Shown piece by piece: positions 1 to 12,495 of a stretch of 64,000 nucleotides of DNA (the first letter of the stretch is position 1; each line of letters opens with the position of its first letter). The notes under the pieces are model-generated. The model saw only the letters and a list, made by a program, of their open reading frames with translations, did no database searches and was not told where the DNA came from. The translations under genes were made by a program, and so were the position numbers. This DNA comes from Dallia pectoralis (Eukaryota; Chordata; Actinopteri; Esociformes; Umbridae): assembly GCA_029465975.1 (NCBI GenBank), contig CM055759.1, positions 12,034,744 to 12,098,743 on the forward strand, read 5' to 3'.

Positions 1-149
1 AAACACATACCCGGAATTACGCTCACCCTGGGATGCCATTTATTTTAGTTTCGTTTAAGTTATTTCTATATGATAGACTTCAAGCCACAGAAAAAATAGG
101 AATAAATGAAACGTTTTTATTGAACCTCCATTTGACTTCCAAGGGTGGT

Positions 150-230
150 GTCACGTTCCTCCGGTGTAATGCAGAGGTCACGTTCCTCCGGTGTAATGCA
201 GAGGTCACGTTCCTCCGGTGTAATGCAGAG
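150..230. repeat. 27-bp tandem repeat, 3 copies
   Basis: Three identical 27-bp units run head to tail at 150-176, 177-203 and 204-230. Each begins gtcacgttcc and ends gcagag. Identity of the copies suggests recent expansion. The unit is a multiple of three, which explains the short open frames in several frames here. No gene is associated. Confidence 0.95.
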
Positions 231-657
231 GTCACTCATCACTTTTGTGATGTTATTTATCAATGTAAAACAAACAGAAAAACAACGAAAGGAATACGTA
301 AACTGTATGCACCATAGCGACTTATAAAAATACAGTAAAACACTTAACCTGACCACTCACCTAAACATAACAGTAACAAGACACTAAATAACCCAGCTAA
401 TCACTGAACTCAGAACAGCCGTGTACGAATCCAAACAAACCACCGGATAACAGGAAGTGGGAACCTAGCATTCACCACTTGTGACCTAATTCACCACTCA
501 TGACAGGTGGTTGAATATATTCAGTCAATTCAGTTTGCTACATCTCATATGCTTTGTTGCGACTGTCACTGTAGGTTTGAGAAAGTACACCATTCGACTG
601 TTAATTACAGAGAGACTGGGGCCTTGTAAAATACAGCCTCTGCTTTTATGTGCTGAG
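231..657. other. intergenic, no recognised feature
   Basis: AT-rich unique-looking sequence. I see no conserved coding frame, RNA gene or repeat. Confidence 0.6.
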
Positions 658-876
658 TGGTGTGTTTCAGCCCATCTTTATAGAACTGTGGTTGTGTTGA
701 AGGATAACTGCCTGGTGTGTTTCAGCCCATCTTTATAGAGCTGTGGTTGTGTTGGAGGTTAACTGACTGGTGTGTTTCAGCCCACCCCTATAGAGCAGTG
801 GTTGTGTTGGAGGATAACTGACTGGTGTGTTTCAGCCCATCTTTATAGAGCTGTGGTTGTGTTGGAGGTTAACTGG
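658..876. repeat. 55-bp tandem repeat, about 4 copies
   Basis: Four diverged units of about 55 bp start near 658, 713, 768 and 823. Each contains tgtgtttcagccca followed by a variant of ctttatagagctgtgg. Copies differ by a few substitutions (for example catcttta versus cacccct). The unit is not a multiple of three, so it was not selected as coding. Confidence 0.9.
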
Positions 877-3614
877 AATGTAAGGCTGAGAGGAAAAGAG
901 ATATGGATACTATTAAAAATGAGGAGAAAAAACTGCTTTGAACATTAATAAAAATTTATAAACAATAAATAAACTCTATTAGCAATATACAAGAACATCT
1001 CCTGCTAAACACTTTTGATACAGTGCCCATGAAAGTATGAGACCTAGCAGTGGACCAAGACTAACTGCATATTGAGCGGACCCTGAAAGTTACCAAACTG
1101 GATAATACCTCATCGCCTATATGATGACAAATAAACAGGACTTTTATCAGAACAGCTGTGACAAATGAATCCAAACAAGAAAACAATTAAGACATTTGTA
1201 AACGACAAGACACGCTAACTCTCTGCATTTAATTGCTGTTATAAACTGTTGGACAGTACATACTGCATCATTGTCTTTTCATCTAATATTAATTAACATA
1301 TCAATAGAGATTAGTCAACCTCTTTCATCCAGAGTCACTAGTCATCCAACTAGGACATCTTAAGTTGATTAAATAATGATTGGACTAGTGCATGACTTAG
1401 ATTTACTATAAATATACTACGTGTTTATTTTATAGCCTGGACATTTCCTCTTGCACTAAGGTTAATTGTGCCCATCAAGTTCACATTAGGTGCTATTGTT
1501 GTCATATTGTTCCACCTAAAATTAACTTTGTTTGATAATCAGAAGCTTTACCCAAGTATTCATACTACAACTGGTACCTTTTGCTTTTGGTCTGATCTTT
1601 ATTCTGTAAGACCTGTCTGAGATTTTCTAACAAAACTGTGGCTGTCCTGGCTACAACCATATCTGCTGAGTAATTGTGTAGTGTTCTCTGCCACCTGTGA
1701 CTAGAAAAAGGGAATGAGGTATGTTTATTTCTGCAAAGACCACATTTCTAAGAAGAAAGCGGTTCATCCAATGCGTTTGTCATAGAGTGGGTTGAATGGA
1801 CTTTAGACAGTGCCTGTATAAACTCTATTGAGATTTTTTGCATTGTGATGTGAACATATTTCGCAACAGTTATAGAGTGCATACGAAAGCCTATTTTTGT
1901 CACAAAACTAAGGTGATGTGCAGGATGAATGCCACTTGCAGGACGGAGAGTCACGTTGAGTATTTATTGATAAACAAAGCAAACACTCACAACAACGAAC
2001 GAAAAAAGATAACTATGAATGAAATAAAATGTCACATAGACGGCAACTTACTAAAATAGAATCACAGCTAAGAATAAACCAACACTGACCTAATCACACA
2101 CATAACATTGAAATAATTTCCAGCAAAGAGCTAACACCCCCCGTGACCTAAATAGCCCATTGCTAATCCCTAAATGAAAAAGCTGTGCTCAATACAAAAC
2201 AATCACTGGAACACAGGAAGTACACCCCACTAAGCTCCCCGTGTGCAACAAAACCTCATCCTACATGACAATTTTAAGAAATGCAGAATTTGTATTTGTA
2301 AACTATCAATTTCAATTGGTGATTGGTTACAGACAATCTAATTTATAATTGCTTGACGCAGCGCTAATAAGTTCAGCAGTATCCTTAGTAGAACATAACA
2401 ATCCACAGTATACACAAAACACTGAACAATACAACACAAAGACATGACCAAACACAGGAAGCCTATATATGATTACTAATGAGCGAATGAACACCAGGTG
2501 TGTGTAATGACAAGACATGACAATGTGATGATGAGGGGGCGTTGGCACTAGAATGCTGGTGACGACGAATGCCGAAGCCTGCCCGTCGATGGCGGTAGAA
2601 TGGCTTCGGAGGGAGACAGATTGGTACTGCGTACCTTGCTCATTGTCTTTAGATATTGCTATTAAAAATATATTGATTATATTATTGTTGGTAGCATTGT
2701 ATACACAATCATGTGTTGACAATGAGTTACCTCAAAAGAGCAGAATCTTACGCCAAGACATTGCATGTGCATTGGAGACCACAGTTTTTCCAATACATGG
2801 TTAAACTTATATGTGGTGTTTTGATAAATTTATATTTACCAGGACTATCAGGACAGTTAGTGTAAGGATACCGATAAGCCTTGGCTAAAAACTATAAGTG
2901 CTCATTACAAATCTTAACCTTGTGGGTTTGTGTGTGGGTTGGACAGTTGATTTTTCACATTCAGATAGGATTCACAGGCTGCCGATTTGTCAGAAGCACA
3001 CAAACAATTTGACATACACTGTAATGCACTTTCCCAACATTGTAAATAGCTGGTAATTTCAGCAAATGATGCGCCGCAACAGCATTAGGGCTAAGAGTCA
3101 TTACAGACCAGACATCACCAAGCAATGATGAGAAGATGAGTAGAAAATACAGGGGAGAGGGTGGAGTGGAGGAGAGTGGTCAGTAATGAAAGGGAGAAAA
3201 AGCTTTAAACCCATGAGGCATGAAGTATGCCAAGAGTCAACCCTCTCAATCGTCTTGAGAAGTACAGTGTGTGTTGAGAACGGCATTGTGTGTGATTGGA
3301 AAGGGACCGTGTGTGTTCCTTAAGAGAGGGATCGTGGGTGTTGAGAATAGGATTGTGTGTCATTAGAAAGCTACCACGCGTGCGGATGTGTACATGTCTG
3401 GGCATACAGCTGTTTTTTCTGTGTGTGCGTCTGTGTGGTGAATGTGAATCTGATCGTACTGGGATGGGATAATTATGTAAATACATCCCTTTGAAGAAAG
3501 AGTAGAATCATCAGGGTTCTAGCATCTGTCATCCTCTGTGCCTATTTCTCTCTGGAGTTTACAATGCAGTCATGAGACAGCCTGAGGAGGGAGGGGGAGA
3601 GAGATTATTTCCCA
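877..3614. other. intergenic, no recognised feature
   Basis: This 2.7 kb stretch contains only short open frames without recognisable domains. The G-rich part near 3120-3480 (repeated gtgtgtgttgag-like phrases) is low complexity. Old transposon remnants may be present but I cannot classify them. Confidence 0.55.
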
Positions 3615-3730
3615 TGTAACTGAGAAGAGCATGGAGGGGTTGTGAGTTCAATTCCGAAGGGGGACCAGTTTTTGAGTAAACCGTAAGATGACATAGAGTA
3701 TATCTGCTAAATTACTTAAATGTAAAAATG
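3615..3730 (+). mobile_element. tRNA-derived SINE-like fragment
   Basis: The segment has a B-box-like block (gagttcaattcc near 3644) as in tRNA-derived SINEs. It ends with tatctgctaaattactt followed by aaatgtaaa (3701-3726), very like the LINE-derived tail shared by many fish SINEs (tctgctaaatgac, then an aatgtaaa repeat). The upstream tRNA head is truncated or too diverged to identify. The family is not assigned. Confidence 0.5.
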
Positions 3731-5754
3731 GGAGAGTTGGAATGAAAGAGAGAAAAGTGGGTAGAGAGGCTTGAAAAGCTACAATTTTTTGCCGTGGCAG
3801 AATCTGCATAACCTTGTAAATTCCAAATATTCATACATCGAGAATATATATTTTCAATGCCAATCCACCAGTCAAATCAAGCAGAATTTTGGATAGTTTT
3901 TTGTAAAAATTGCTTTGAAAAAATATTTTGCTTTAATGATAACTGTAAGATTCTTCATGGGGATTCAGAGTTCTACTTCCAAGTACTTACCTAAAACGAC
4001 CAGCATTCAGAATACTTCAGCACATTAACAGAAGACTCCAGGTCTCCACACACATAAGCATAAGACATCGACGCATTTATTTAGAACATCTATATTTTCC
4101 CCAGTCTAATAAATTAATTTATAATATACAACATTATTAAAAATCCAACATTCATTGAAGGCCGTCATTAGCATTAACAAAAAATGGGTTTGTTTAAGGT
4201 TGGGTTGGGTTTGTCAATCAAAACTTATTTTACAAAGGATTTTATATAGAAATGTATGGGCATCTAACAACACTTTTCTATTTTCCTTAATGCATCAATG
4301 CTTCAACCAGCTGTTGTTGCCTCGATGCATGACAGGTGAATTTCATCAAATCTGGTGTGGTGGTCCGCTCCTTTAAGTTACAAGCTATTTGCTTCATTCA
4401 CAAGTTAATTGCTTTATTTGGGAATGAAGAGTAGAACCGAAATTAAAAAAACTATGTGAAATATTTCATAGAACATGAACAGCACCATGTTTCACCATAA
4501 ATGGGTGAACATCTTCCCCTAAAATTGCCTCTTGTTCACTTTTCCATAAAAAAGGATGACAAAGCATAGAAACGCATGGTGGTGTGATATTCTGTGAGCC
4601 AATAAATCATTAAAACATAAGACCTGCACCAAATACATATGTAGCTTTACTTTCTCCTATAACAGGAAGACATGTTTGGGTATGTAGCATAATCTGTACA
4701 TATTCAGTAGGAATTATACCATAGATGACACTCAAAGGCAATTACTCTACTTGTTTCATTTTTCAGTAGATAAATTATGTAATAATACATCCTAGTGAAT
4801 GAATGATCATAAACTGGATGTGATTGGCCGATGTGAAACCTAATTAAGCCTATGAAGAACATCATAAATACCAAACTCACTAAAACAGGCAGTAAAATGG
4901 CCTGCTTTAAAAATGGCCAACCTAATCTCAGATAAATGAAATATCTTACAGCTAACATCTAACATGCTGTTTCCCAGCAACTTATTTTCCTGAATACCAA
5001 AAATATAATCCAGAGGTCATTCGTTAGCAAACCAAAAAAATCACAGATTCCACAGAAACACAACCGGTAATACGTTATGTAAAGTATATCTGCTATCCAA
5101 AATGGCCTTCTGAAAATAACAAGTAACCAAAATAAAACAGATTTTATAGTGGCTCAATGTTGTACGGCACATTATCTTTTCCATAATTTTTTTGCAACAT
5201 TTTGAAACATTACATTTGGCATTCCAAATATAAATAGACCTGTTCCTAGCCCATTAATACATGTCTATGGGGTTGTGAATCAGGATGTATTTATTATAAT
5301 GGTGAGATGCATAAATGACATAATCTATATGCACTAACCACAGAGTTTCTAAACGGCACAACGTGGTTAATTGTAACAATAAATCAGGTTAGTTTTATTT
5401 TTTTCGAAATGTTCCTGTCTTGGAGCTAGAATATAGACCATCTATTGCATACTAATCAAATTACAAAAGTTTAAGTATGTGATGATTGCCATTGACATAC
5501 ATGTTTCTATGTCATTACAACCGAGTGGAATTACAATTCCTATTCTTTCTCTAAGGAGGACACTCCCTTATACTCCATCAAAATTGTCGATGAGCTCCCA
5601 GAATTCCCACATGAAGCAATTTCTGGGGTATCTCTGTCCCACCTCAGCTACACCTAATACACCTAACCTGTATACATAAATTCTGCCCACGCACATGAGA
5701 CCTTTGCTCTTCAATCAACCTGCTCCAAGGTCATTGGCTGTCTGGTGGTGTACT
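3731..5754. other. intergenic, no recognised feature
   Basis: AT-rich sequence with only short frames. No exon, RNA gene or tandem repeat was recognised. Confidence 0.55.
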
Positions 5755-5777
5755 GTTATAGTCAGAGCTGTAGTACT

Positions 5778-5890
5778 CGAGACCGGTCTCGGTCTCGAGA
5801 CCGGTCTCGAGACCACTTTTTTAAGGTCTCGGTCTCGTCTCGGTCTCGGTTACATTTGGACTCGGTCTCGACTCGGTCTCGGACAGTAAG
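5778..5890. repeat. left subterminal GGTCTCG repeats of hAT element
   Basis: Many copies of ggtctcg and gactcg, in both orientations (cgagacc), are packed just inside the left end. Subterminal short repeats are common transposase-binding sites in hAT elements, so this role is inferred. Confidence 0.8.
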
Positions 5891-7479
5891 GACTCGTAAA
5901 TTCTTCCGAGACCAGCCGAGACCAGCGTAGAAATTATCGCCCACAATTTTTCTAGAAAAATATTTAAGTATGACATGTACTGGCTGTATTTCCATTGGCT
6001 GTATTTCGTCCAGAGTCAGACTGTTTTTTTCTGATGTGGCTTATCCCGCCAATGGCTATCTACTTTTGAAGAAAAGCCCACCCCCAGCGTCGCTAGAGCG
6101 TGCACCCATTCACGTAAATACTTCAATCTTAAACATATGCTCGATCATGTCTGCACAATCTGACATTATATTCGTTTTGCCTATATTCAGTACATTGAGC
6201 ACAAATAAATAATTTGTCCGAAAACACACAGCGGTTAGTAATTAAAATACATACATAATGTTGAAAAGCTACAGCCGACGTCCTTCCATGACTTTTCCTA
6301 AATACGTGCATTTTACCTTGTCCCGTTTTCAGAATTGCAAAATCACAAACCGAACAATATATAAAACTACTATTTACATGTTTTTTGATACCTAAACTGC
6401 CTTCCTGTCGCCAAAATCCCACGCCGCTGGGCGTTGGTACCCTAATTGCGGTACCCAGACACCGATCACACTTCACTGAGCCTATGAGGGCAATGGTTGA
6501 ATGGGCGATACACAGACAAATACTACGAGAACACATATAGACAATAGTCTGATTGGCTTGGTTGAACTACAAAAAGAGGTACGTTTATAAAGAAATATGT
6601 TTCACTAAATAAACAGAACGAATTCCGCCAAATACACACAGCCCCATTCATGTGTCATGCGCCTATTGCACTCAATAATTAATAACGAATGAACCACAGT
6701 GTATTCATATAGCCTACAAGAGACTTCAACAAAATATTGTTTTGTATCGAAATTAAACGAATATAAACAATAATTATTAATAGGCTAACTACAAATGGGC
6801 GATAAATGAAATTACTCATGCACACAGAAGGACGTGGGACATACATAAGTCCGGGGGGCATACGGCAGAAAGAGCATAAAACTGGAACGGTTATGGTCCG
6901 ATCTATATGAAACTGAACCCGTTTTGGTCCGATCTTTATTAAACTGGAAGGGTTTTGGTCTGATCTATATGAACACTGTGCGCAGTTTAACCGGGTTAGT
7001 TTGCTGCTGTCTCATGTGCACTCGTAACAATAATGAACACTGTGCGTAGTGCAACCGGTTCGTTTGCGTGTCCTGCTCAAGCAGACAAACAACTGAAGCT
7101 GCGTGCCTGTGGACGGATAAATAATTATAAATAGATTTGTTTATCGGCCAATCATGCGCAAATAATTTGATTGCAAGTCGCTTGTGATCTAAAATGTGTT
7201 AGCATTTACTACATCAACATAGGACATACAGTTTGATGGATTTTCATTTATTCGATTTTTAGAAATTTTAATATCATAGCCTGTGCATTTTAAAATCATG
7301 GTTTTATTTTCGTATTTTATGTTTACATAAGACAATAAATAGGCCTAGATACTCTTTTAATAAAATTCATTTAATTCAGGATGACAACACAGTAGATGAT
7401 CTGATGCTGTTGGTCAAGTGTTTTTTACATTGGTCATTGGACCAAAAACATGTCATATTATTTAGTGTTGATATGACTG

Positions 7480-7640
7480 GTCTCGGTCTCGGCCCCCTTT
7501 GGTATCGGTCTCGTCTCGGTCTCGGCCACCTTCGGTCTCGGTCTCGTCTCGGTCTCGGCCCCCTTCGGTCTTGGTCTCGTCTCGGTCTCGGCCCCCTTCG
7601 GTCTCGGTCTCGTCTCGGTCTCGCTTTAGGTGGTCTCGAG
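7480..7640. repeat. right subterminal GGTCTCG repeats of hAT element
   Basis: About four 36-bp units made of ggtctcggtctcg, gtctcggtctcg and a ggcccccttc spacer lie just inside the right end and match the motif at the left end. This array has expanded into a small minisatellite. Confidence 0.85.
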
Positions 7641-7658
7641 CACAGCTCTGGTTATAGT

Positions 7659-8220
7659 GTCCTTGAAGGTGCCTCTCCATAGACTGACTGTGATTCAAAG
7701 CCAATCATATTGTTTTAAGTCAATTAATATTTCATTAATAAAAATCATATAATGTAAATTTATATTCTGGGAAAAAAATCTCAAGTATAAAGGGCAGAAA
7801 TCTAAATTTCCACCCAAAATGACAGAACGAGCTAGAGATTACTTCTAGAGACAGTAGAGCAAAAGAAAAGACAAAGCAAAACGTAATTATTTTGTTTATC
7901 ATTTTTTTAAAGGGAAATCCATAGTGTGACATTGACATAGGGAGCTGAAAACACTTCTAATATGATCATATATATGGCAGCAAAGTGTTGCAAAGGTTTT
8001 AAGCCATTTGCATGAAAATCCAGCGAGAAATTGACAAATAAATTAGAGGTCACAGAGTTGTCTCTGAATCTACCCAAAAGTTGAGACTTCGGACATGGAA
8101 TGATTTTTTGTCAAGTATATATAGCCTGATAGTAAACATTCAACAATGCAAGGTAATTACGTCAGCATCCTTTATAAACCCGTGTGGCAGCAAGGAGCTA
8201 GATAAAGATTAACATGAAAA
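7659..8220. other. intergenic, no recognised feature
   Basis: AT-rich sequence between the hAT element and a GT microsatellite. No gene or repeat was recognised. Confidence 0.6.
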
Positions 8221-8340
8221 GTGTGTGTGTGTGTGTGTGCGTGTGTGTGTGTGCGTGTGTGCGTGTGTGCGCGTGTGCGCGCGTGTGCGTGTGTGCGCGT
8301 GTGCGCGTGCGCGTGTGCGCGCGCGTGCGTGCGTGCGTGC
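8221..8340. repeat. (GT)n/(GCGT)n microsatellite
   Basis: A 120-bp alternating purine-pyrimidine tract of gt and gc dinucleotides. Such sequence can adopt Z-DNA. The open frames across it are artefacts. Confidence 0.97.
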
Positions 8341-8682
8341 AAGGAGTGAGTATGTGCATTCCGGTGTTGGTGTGGAGAGGTCATAAGAGGGAGCAAGGTT
8401 TGAGAAAATGAATGCTGACTTTTATCCTGGGGGACTGAACCACCAAACACACACTCATTACTATTGATGGGGGTTGGTACAGAATGTGACAAAGAAAGCA
8501 AATAACATAGAAATAAATGGTCCAATCCAAGAAAAATGCAAACATTTGCTTACTGATACGCAAATAGTTTGTATTGTTTGAGGCAATGAATCAGTTGAAT
8601 GACCAGCATGGTCTTATTGGAACATCAACATTTGTGTGAGGGTATATTTCCTATCTCAGCATCATGCTTCCTGCTATTTATA
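8341..8682. other. intergenic, no recognised feature
   Basis: Short unique spacer between the microsatellite and a Tc1 fragment. Confidence 0.6.
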
Positions 8683-9060
8683 TACACTGATGAGCCAGAA
8701 CATTATGACCACTCACAGATTAGAGGTGCATGTCAAGGTCAGGGTAGATTAGATAAGTGAAGTCAACATGTTGGATGAAGAAGAAACGGGCAGTAGTAAA
8801 ACCTTGAGCGACTTTGACAAGGGCCAAATTGTTATGGTCTTGGTGACTGGGTCAGAGCACCTCTGAAACACCTCTCAAACCCAAGATTCATTGATGCGCA
8901 AGAGCAATGAAGGCTGTCCCATTCGGTCCAAACTGCACAAGTCACGGACAGTTCTAAAGATGGTTTAAGGATGAATGTGTCCCCAACACTCAGTGCATCG
9001 CACCCAGCGGCGTATTGGGATGCGTAGCTGCAGACTGGTCAAAGTGCCAATGAATATGAG
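8683..9060 (+). mobile_element. Tc1/mariner-like transposon fragment
   Basis: The segment opens with tacactgatgagcc and cattatgaccac, like the terminal repeat of a widespread fish Tc1-type element. It continues with a degenerate transposase N-terminus: LSDFDKGQIVM is readable around 8799-8835, followed by ruined matches to the helix-turn-helix region and a short later block (CVAADWS, near 9022). Stops and frameshifts make it non-functional. The rest of the element is missing, and a CMC-like element begins at 9066. Confidence 0.7.
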
Positions 9061-9699
9061 ATGTGCACTGTAAAAAATTGCTGTAAATTTACAGCCTATT
9101 TCCAACAGTAATTTACTGTGTCTTGGTAATACAGGCAATTACTGTATATATAAATGCATTGTGGGAAATATGATCGGGTCTAGCGTCTACTCATGCGGCA
9201 ACAGTATTTTACTGTAATTTGCATTGCATCACGGGAGATTAAAATATCTGAGGGCAGAGCGCCTTTTGTGATTTGAATCGTTGTAAGATGCTAATTAATT
9301 ATTGCGGTGGCTGTACTATTATAATTTTAACACTTTTTTACAGCAACCTAAATCCCATGTATCTTACTTAGGCTTCACTATATGGATAAATGTTTGCAGA
9401 TTGTTTTGACGACATTAGCAGGCATGTTTCTCTCGAGTGGTGGTGTGTCTAACTAACAAGCTAACTAACTTTAGAGGGGGCAACACAAGTATTAAGAAAG
9501 CCAGAAATGGTATTATGTCGTTTACTTTTTAACTTGACTGGTTGGCGTTTTTTATTTGAATGCAGCTGATTCTAATTCGACGTAATTATCGGCGACATCT
9601 CGCGGAACGTCCACGAAAGATTGCGCCATTTTTTCGACCACTGATTCCGTCTCAACGTTTGGTAAGTCACGCAGATAAATTGGATATTTTCCTGACAGC

Positions 9700-10790
9700 T
9701 AATGCTTGTTGGTTTCACTGTACTCGTGTGCCGGTTTTATATAATGCTTGTTGGTTTCACTGTACTCGTGTGCCGGTTTTATATAATGCTTGTTGGTTTC
9801 ACTGTACTCGTGTGCCGGTTTTATATAATGCTTGTTGGTTTCACTGTACTCGTGTGCCGGTTTTATATAATGCTTGTTGGTTTCACTGTACTCGTGTGCC
9901 GGTTTTATATAATGCTTGTTGGTTTCACTGTACTCGTGTGCCGGTTTTATATAATGCTTGTTGGTTTCACTGTACTCGTGTGCCGGTTTTATATAATGCT
10001 TGTTGGTTTCACTGTACTCGTGTGCCGGTTTTATATAATGCTTGTTGGTTTCACTGTACTCGTGTGCCGGTTTTATATAATGCTTGTTGGTTTCACTGTA
10101 CTCGTGTGCCGGTTTTATATAATGCTTGTTGGTTTCACTGTACTCGTGTGCCGGTTTTATATAATGCTTGTTGGTTTCACTGTACTCGTGTGCCGGTTTT
10201 ATATAATGCTTGTTGGTTTCACTGTACTCGTGTGCCGGTTTTATATAATGCTTGTTGGTTTCACTGTACTCGTGTGCTGGTTTTATATAATGCTTGTTGG
10301 TTTCACTGTACTCGTGTGCCGGTTTTATATAATGCTTGTTGGTTTCACTGTACTCGTGTGTGTTTATATAATGCTTGTTGGTTTCACTGTACTCGTGTGC
10401 CGGTTTTATATAATGCTTGTTGGTTTCACTGTACTCGTGTGCCGGTTTCATATAATGCTTGTTGGTTTCACTGTACTCGTGTGCCGGTTTCATATAATGC
10501 TTGTTGGTTTCACTGTGTACTCGTGTGCCGGTTATATAATGCTTGTTGGTTTCACTGTGTACTCGTGTGCCGGTTTTATATAATGCTTGTTGGTTTCACT
10601 GTGTACTCGTGTGCCGGTTTTATATAATGCTTGTTGGTTTCACTGTACTCGTGTGCCGGTTTCATATAATGCTTTTTGGTTTCACTGTACTCGTGTGCCG
10701 GTTTTATATAATGCTTGTTGGTTTCACTGTACTCGTGTGCCGGTTTTATATAATGCTTGTTGGTTTCACTGTACTCGTGTGCCGGTTTTA
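9700..10790. repeat. 42-bp minisatellite inside CMC element, about 26 copies
   Basis: The unit is 42 bp and contains aatgcttgttggtttcactg followed by tactcgtgtgccgg and tttatat. The first thirteen or so copies are identical; those after about 10270 carry substitutions, a 3-bp loss (10355-10370) and a gt insertion in three units (10515-10610). Because 42 is a multiple of three, all three forward frames and one reverse frame stay open (up to 355 codons). The array lies between a donor-like site (ttg/gtaagt at 9661) and an acceptor-like site (ttcaacag at 10817), so it is probably intronic and not protein-coding. Confidence 0.95.
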
Positions 10791-10895
10791 AATAGTTTGT
10801 TTTCTTTTATTCAACAGTATGTTAAAAACAGAAACATATTGATGCTGGAACCTGAGCCTCAAACTAACAAGTGAGTTATCCACGCGCGTCACTGC

Positions 10896-11260
10896 ATGTC
10901 CTGTGGTAAAAATTGTAAGGACTTTAACTCACTTATTCTGTGCATTTATATTCACAATGTTTCCCTGTCAACTACATATTCATACACCAGGCACATGCGA
11001 ATCCACAGAAACATTCCAAGTTGCACTTACACCAAATGTGCAGCTTTTAAAACGCACCAATTAAGACACCATGTAGAATAAATCCCTGTTGTTGATCCTA
11101 GATTGTGTCGTGCTGATCTAAGTTTAGTATGCCATGTGGATTTCTGCAGTGTTTGGTGTAATGATATGAAGAGTTTGTTCTTTCATTTGAAAATCCATAT
11201 TACTGAAGACACAGCAGTTACTTGTCCATTCAGGCAATGCAACAAAGAGATACTCTTTTA
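10896..11260 (+). pseudogene. C2H2 zinc-finger-like remnant in CMC element
   Basis: Two frames hold zinc-finger-like patterns: HMRIHRNIPSCTYTKCAAF ending HQLRHHVE (about 10994-11078) and CHVDFCSVWCNDMKSLFFH ending CPFRQCNKE (about 11131-11250). The C-x-C and H-x-H spacing and the phrase HLKIHI...CPF resemble the C2H2 domain of proteins linked to EnSpm elements in fish. The two parts are separated by a stop and lie in different frames, so this copy cannot make the full protein. A short candidate exon (10818-10871), bounded by ag and gtgagt, precedes it. Functional role in the element is not established. Confidence 0.5.
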
Positions 11261-11469
11261 TCTTTCAAGCAGATGTAAGTTAGACCAATACATTTTTCCA
11301 ATGAAACATACTTCCACCATTAATTTTACATTTAGGCTTCGGTATATATAGCAGGGGTCCTTTGGTGATATCCTGTGCGTTTCTGTACTCCCATGTCTGC
11401 TTTAGGCTCAAGTCTGAAACAATGTCTTTGTGCCTTTCTTTGATCTATTTAAATATTGTTTGGTTTCAG

Positions 11470-11843
11470 GTGAAGCTGAGCAGTGGATGGTCAGCATAGA
11501 ATAACTGGTGGCTGGTAAACATCATTCACCACTGTCTTTGCAAGTTACTTCAACATCGAATATGAAGAGGCTGCGTGTACACTTGAGTTCATCCAAAGGT
11601 AAGAGGGGCTAATGTCTGCTGTGTCTTTGGCTATTGTGATTGCTGTGATCAGTAGCTCTTTAGGTTGGTCCACAAAAACATCCTCATCTATTGGTGGGCA
11701 CAAGGTGCACTGCTATAGCTGATTGGTACTTGTTTCTTTGTGTCTTTCAGGCAATTCATTGACATAAATCCTGAGCATGGATCCAAAGCCAGCAGCAAAA
11801 AGTGGCATCCAGCAAGACTAGAAGACCAATCCAGAAGAAGCAG
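11470..11843 (+). pseudogene. degenerate EnSpm-associated exon pair
   Basis: An acceptor (tttcag at 11469) and a donor (ccaaag/gtaaga at 11598) bound a first exon. A second begins after tctttcag at 11750. Joining them gives YFNIEYEEAACTLEFIQR, then QFIDINPEHGSK, then SSKKWHPARLED. The TLEFIQR...INPExGSK pattern matches the protein tail found with fish EnSpm-like elements, as far as I recall. The upstream part of the first exon has in-frame stops, so the gene is broken. Splice phase is maintained across the intron (ag/g), which supports the model. Confidence 0.5.
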
Positions 11844-12063
11844 GTTGGACTAATTGATGAGTGCATACACACATTGTGTATTTTTTTTTCAAACAGGCCA
11901 ATAAATCTGTTATATCATGACATCTTTAAAACAGTTGTACAAAATAAACAAGTAATTCTGATGATATTCTTGGTTATGTTTTTCTTTACTGATTATTAAG
12001 TGATGATGTTCTTGTAAAATTCTCAATCTTATTCTTTGATGCAATTGATTTTGTAAGATTCCA

Positions 12064-12495
12064 CCAGTAGTGATTGCCAGGAACACATCTGCCAGTAATT
12101 TGCTGTAAATCCAGTTATGAACAGTATGCTGTTTTATTACAGTAAAAGTCTGTTAGTTCTAATTGCAGCAAAAGCTGTAAAAATTACAGTAACTGCCAGG
12201 GAACACAGCTGCCAGTAATATACTGTAAAATCAAATAAATACAGTAAGAGCTTGTATTTATTTATTACAGTAAAGGTCTGTAAATTCTAATTACAGCAAG
12301 GGATGTAAAAATTACAGTAACTGCCAGGGAACACAGCTGCCAGTAATATACTGTAAATTCAAATAAATACAGTAAGAGCTTGTATTTATTTATTACAGTA
12401 AAGGTCTGTAAATTCTAATTACAGCAAGAGCTGTAAAAATTACAGTAACTGCCAGGGAACACAGCTGCCAGTAATTTACTGTAAAATTTACAGTG
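12064..12495. repeat. 128-bp subterminal tandem repeats of CMC element, about 3.5 copies
   Basis: Units of about 128 bp recur with starts near 12186, 12314 and 12442, preceded by a degenerate partial copy from 12064. Each contains acagtaactgccaggg, acacagctgccagtaat and tttattacagtaa. The units are rich in tacagtaa motifs like those at the element ends and may be transposase-binding sites (inference). Confidence 0.9.

Larger units (their letters stand above)
5763..7650. mobile_element. non-autonomous hAT transposon, 1.9 kb
   Basis: Both ends carry related inverted termini: cagagctgtagtactcgag at 5763 and ctcgagcacagctctg ending at 7650. The element is flanked by a perfect 8-bp direct repeat, gttatagt, at 5755-5762 and 7651-7658. 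An 8-bp target duplication with CAGxG-type ends is characteristic of hAT transposons. No transposase frame was found inside, so it is probably mobilised in trans. The interior is AT-rich and holds two subterminal blocks of ggtctcg repeats. The perfect duplication argues for a fairly recent insertion. Confidence 0.85.

Noticed and set aside
9560..10627. 355-codon + frame of NACWFHCTRVPVLY repeats
   Set aside because: Produced by the 42-bp minisatellite; other + frames and a - frame are equally open, and splice-like sites bracket the array.
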